Source of the DNA: an uncultured Bacilli bacterium
GTDB taxonomy: Bacteria; Bacillota_I; Bacilli_A; RF39; UBA660
DNA: 5,223 bases
NCBI GenBank assembly: GCA_947630865.1
Contig: CANRJE010000090.1
Location: 1-5,223, forward strand
Direction of reading: 5' to 3'
In this document: positions 4,846 to 5,223 of the stretch, in pieces
Numbering within the stretch: position 1 is the first letter of the stretch
How the letters are laid out: each line of letters starts with the position of its first letter
Notes under the pieces: model-generated
Database searches by the model: none
Seen by the model: the letters and a program-made list of their open reading frames with translations, nothing else
What the model was told of the DNA's origin: nothing
Translations under genes and position numbers: made by a program

Positions 4846-5223
4846 ATTGATTGGGACAAAATTGGTAAGTTCATAGCTGAACTTAGAAAAGAAAGTGGTA
4901 TGACACAAGTGGATTTATCTAAACGTTTGTATACTTCAAGAGAAAATATTTCAAAATGGGAAAGAGGTATAAATAATCCAACGACTGAAACGTTAATTGA
5001 ATTAAGTAAAATTTTTGGTGTTAGTGTTAATGAGCTTTTAGCAGGTGAAAGAAAAACAGAAGTAAATGTTGAACGAATTGATAATATTTCTGCTAATGCT
5101 TTAAAAGAAGGTGATGTAAAAGTCAAGAAAATGCTAATTAAATCAATAATAATTATTGTAGGTATTCTTTTAATATTCTTCATATATTATTTCATAAGTA
5201 CTTATAATACAATTTATGTATAT
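4843..5223 (+). CDS. Membrane-anchored XRE-family transcriptional regulator, N-terminal part (runs off the right edge)
   Basis: The 127 codons present are open to the window edge. Residues about 6-65 form a Cro/C1-type helix-turn-helix domain: GKFIAELRKESGMTQ, then VDLSKRLYTSRENISKWERG and a third part NNPTTETLIELSKIFGVSVNELL. The DNA-recognition helix lies around TSRENISKWERG (31-42). A charged linker (about 68-98) leads to a hydrophobic span SIIIIVGILLIFFIYYFI at 101-118, a likely single membrane helix following Lys-rich residues that should stay inside. The cut-off C-terminus would then be extracytoplasmic. Such HTH plus membrane-segment proteins are common in Firmicutes, and most have no defined signal. 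ATG 4843 is the only in-frame start ahead of the HTH. Its own extended -10 promoter separates it from the operon. Target genes are unknown; autoregulation at the upstream palindrome or control of the adjacent RNA is possible but not shown. Confidence 0.88.
   Translation, partial: MIDWDKIGKFIAELRKESGMTQVDLSKRLYTSRENISKWERGINNPTTETLIELSKIFGVSVNELLAGERKTEVNVERIDNISANALKEGDVKVKKMLIKSIIIIVGILLIFFIYYFISTYNTIYVY

Noticed and set aside
4704..5183. 159-codon open frame on the minus strand
   Set aside because: It lies opposite the XRE gene and its promoter region, encodes an Ile/Ser/Leu-rich sequence typical of an antisense shadow, and has no good ribosome site. The plus-strand frame has a clear HTH domain.

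Overview
The window is a low-GC stretch of bacterial chromosome from a member of the Firmicutes (Bacillota), most likely a Bacilli/Erysipelotrichales-type or Mollicutes-related lineage. The basis is the strong AT bias, consensus Shine-Dalgarno sites, proteins closest in wording to Bacillus/Staphylococcus RNase J, DnaG and SigA, and the Firmicutes gene order dnaG - sigma A - trmK. All tryptophans seen are TGG and no in-frame TGA interrupts a gene, so the standard bacterial code fits. The species cannot be named from this sequence.

Layout. The left edge (minus strand) holds the first 264 codons of an RNase J gene, which runs out of the window. A 125-bp divergent control region follows, with an RNase J promoter (TAGACA-17-TATAAT) back to back with a probable extended -10 promoter for dnaG. 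The plus strand then carries a tightly packed 'macromolecular synthesis' operon: dnaG (primase), rpoD/sigA (primary sigma factor, overlapping dnaG by 8 bp) and trmK (tRNA m1A22 methyltransferase, overlapping rpoD by 1 bp). It is closed by an intrinsic terminator whose stem contains the trmK stop codon.

The 432 bp between trmK and the next gene contain no protein gene but are far from empty. They hold a pair of 16-bp near-identical direct repeats, then a near-consensus promoter (TTGACA-17-TGtTATAGT) and a region whose transcript would fold into a 5' hairpin directly abutting a perfect 13-bp long-range stem around a U-rich loop. A 13-bp terminator-like hairpin follows, then an extended -10 promoter for the last gene. 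Together, promoter, structured body and terminator outline a candidate small RNA of about 200 nt, the most interesting undescribed element here. No known RNA family was recognised in it.

The right edge holds the start of a gene for a Cro/C1-type (XRE) regulator with a membrane-spanning segment, cut off by the window. Its start region has a 7-bp tandem duplication that creates an AUGUAG start-stop element just before the true start codon.

Functionally, the operon couples replication priming (DnaG), housekeeping transcription initiation (sigma A) and tRNA modification (TrmK). The divergent RNase J handles mRNA turnover and RNA maturation. The candidate RNA and the membrane-anchored regulator form a separate module after the terminator; a regulatory link between them is inference only.
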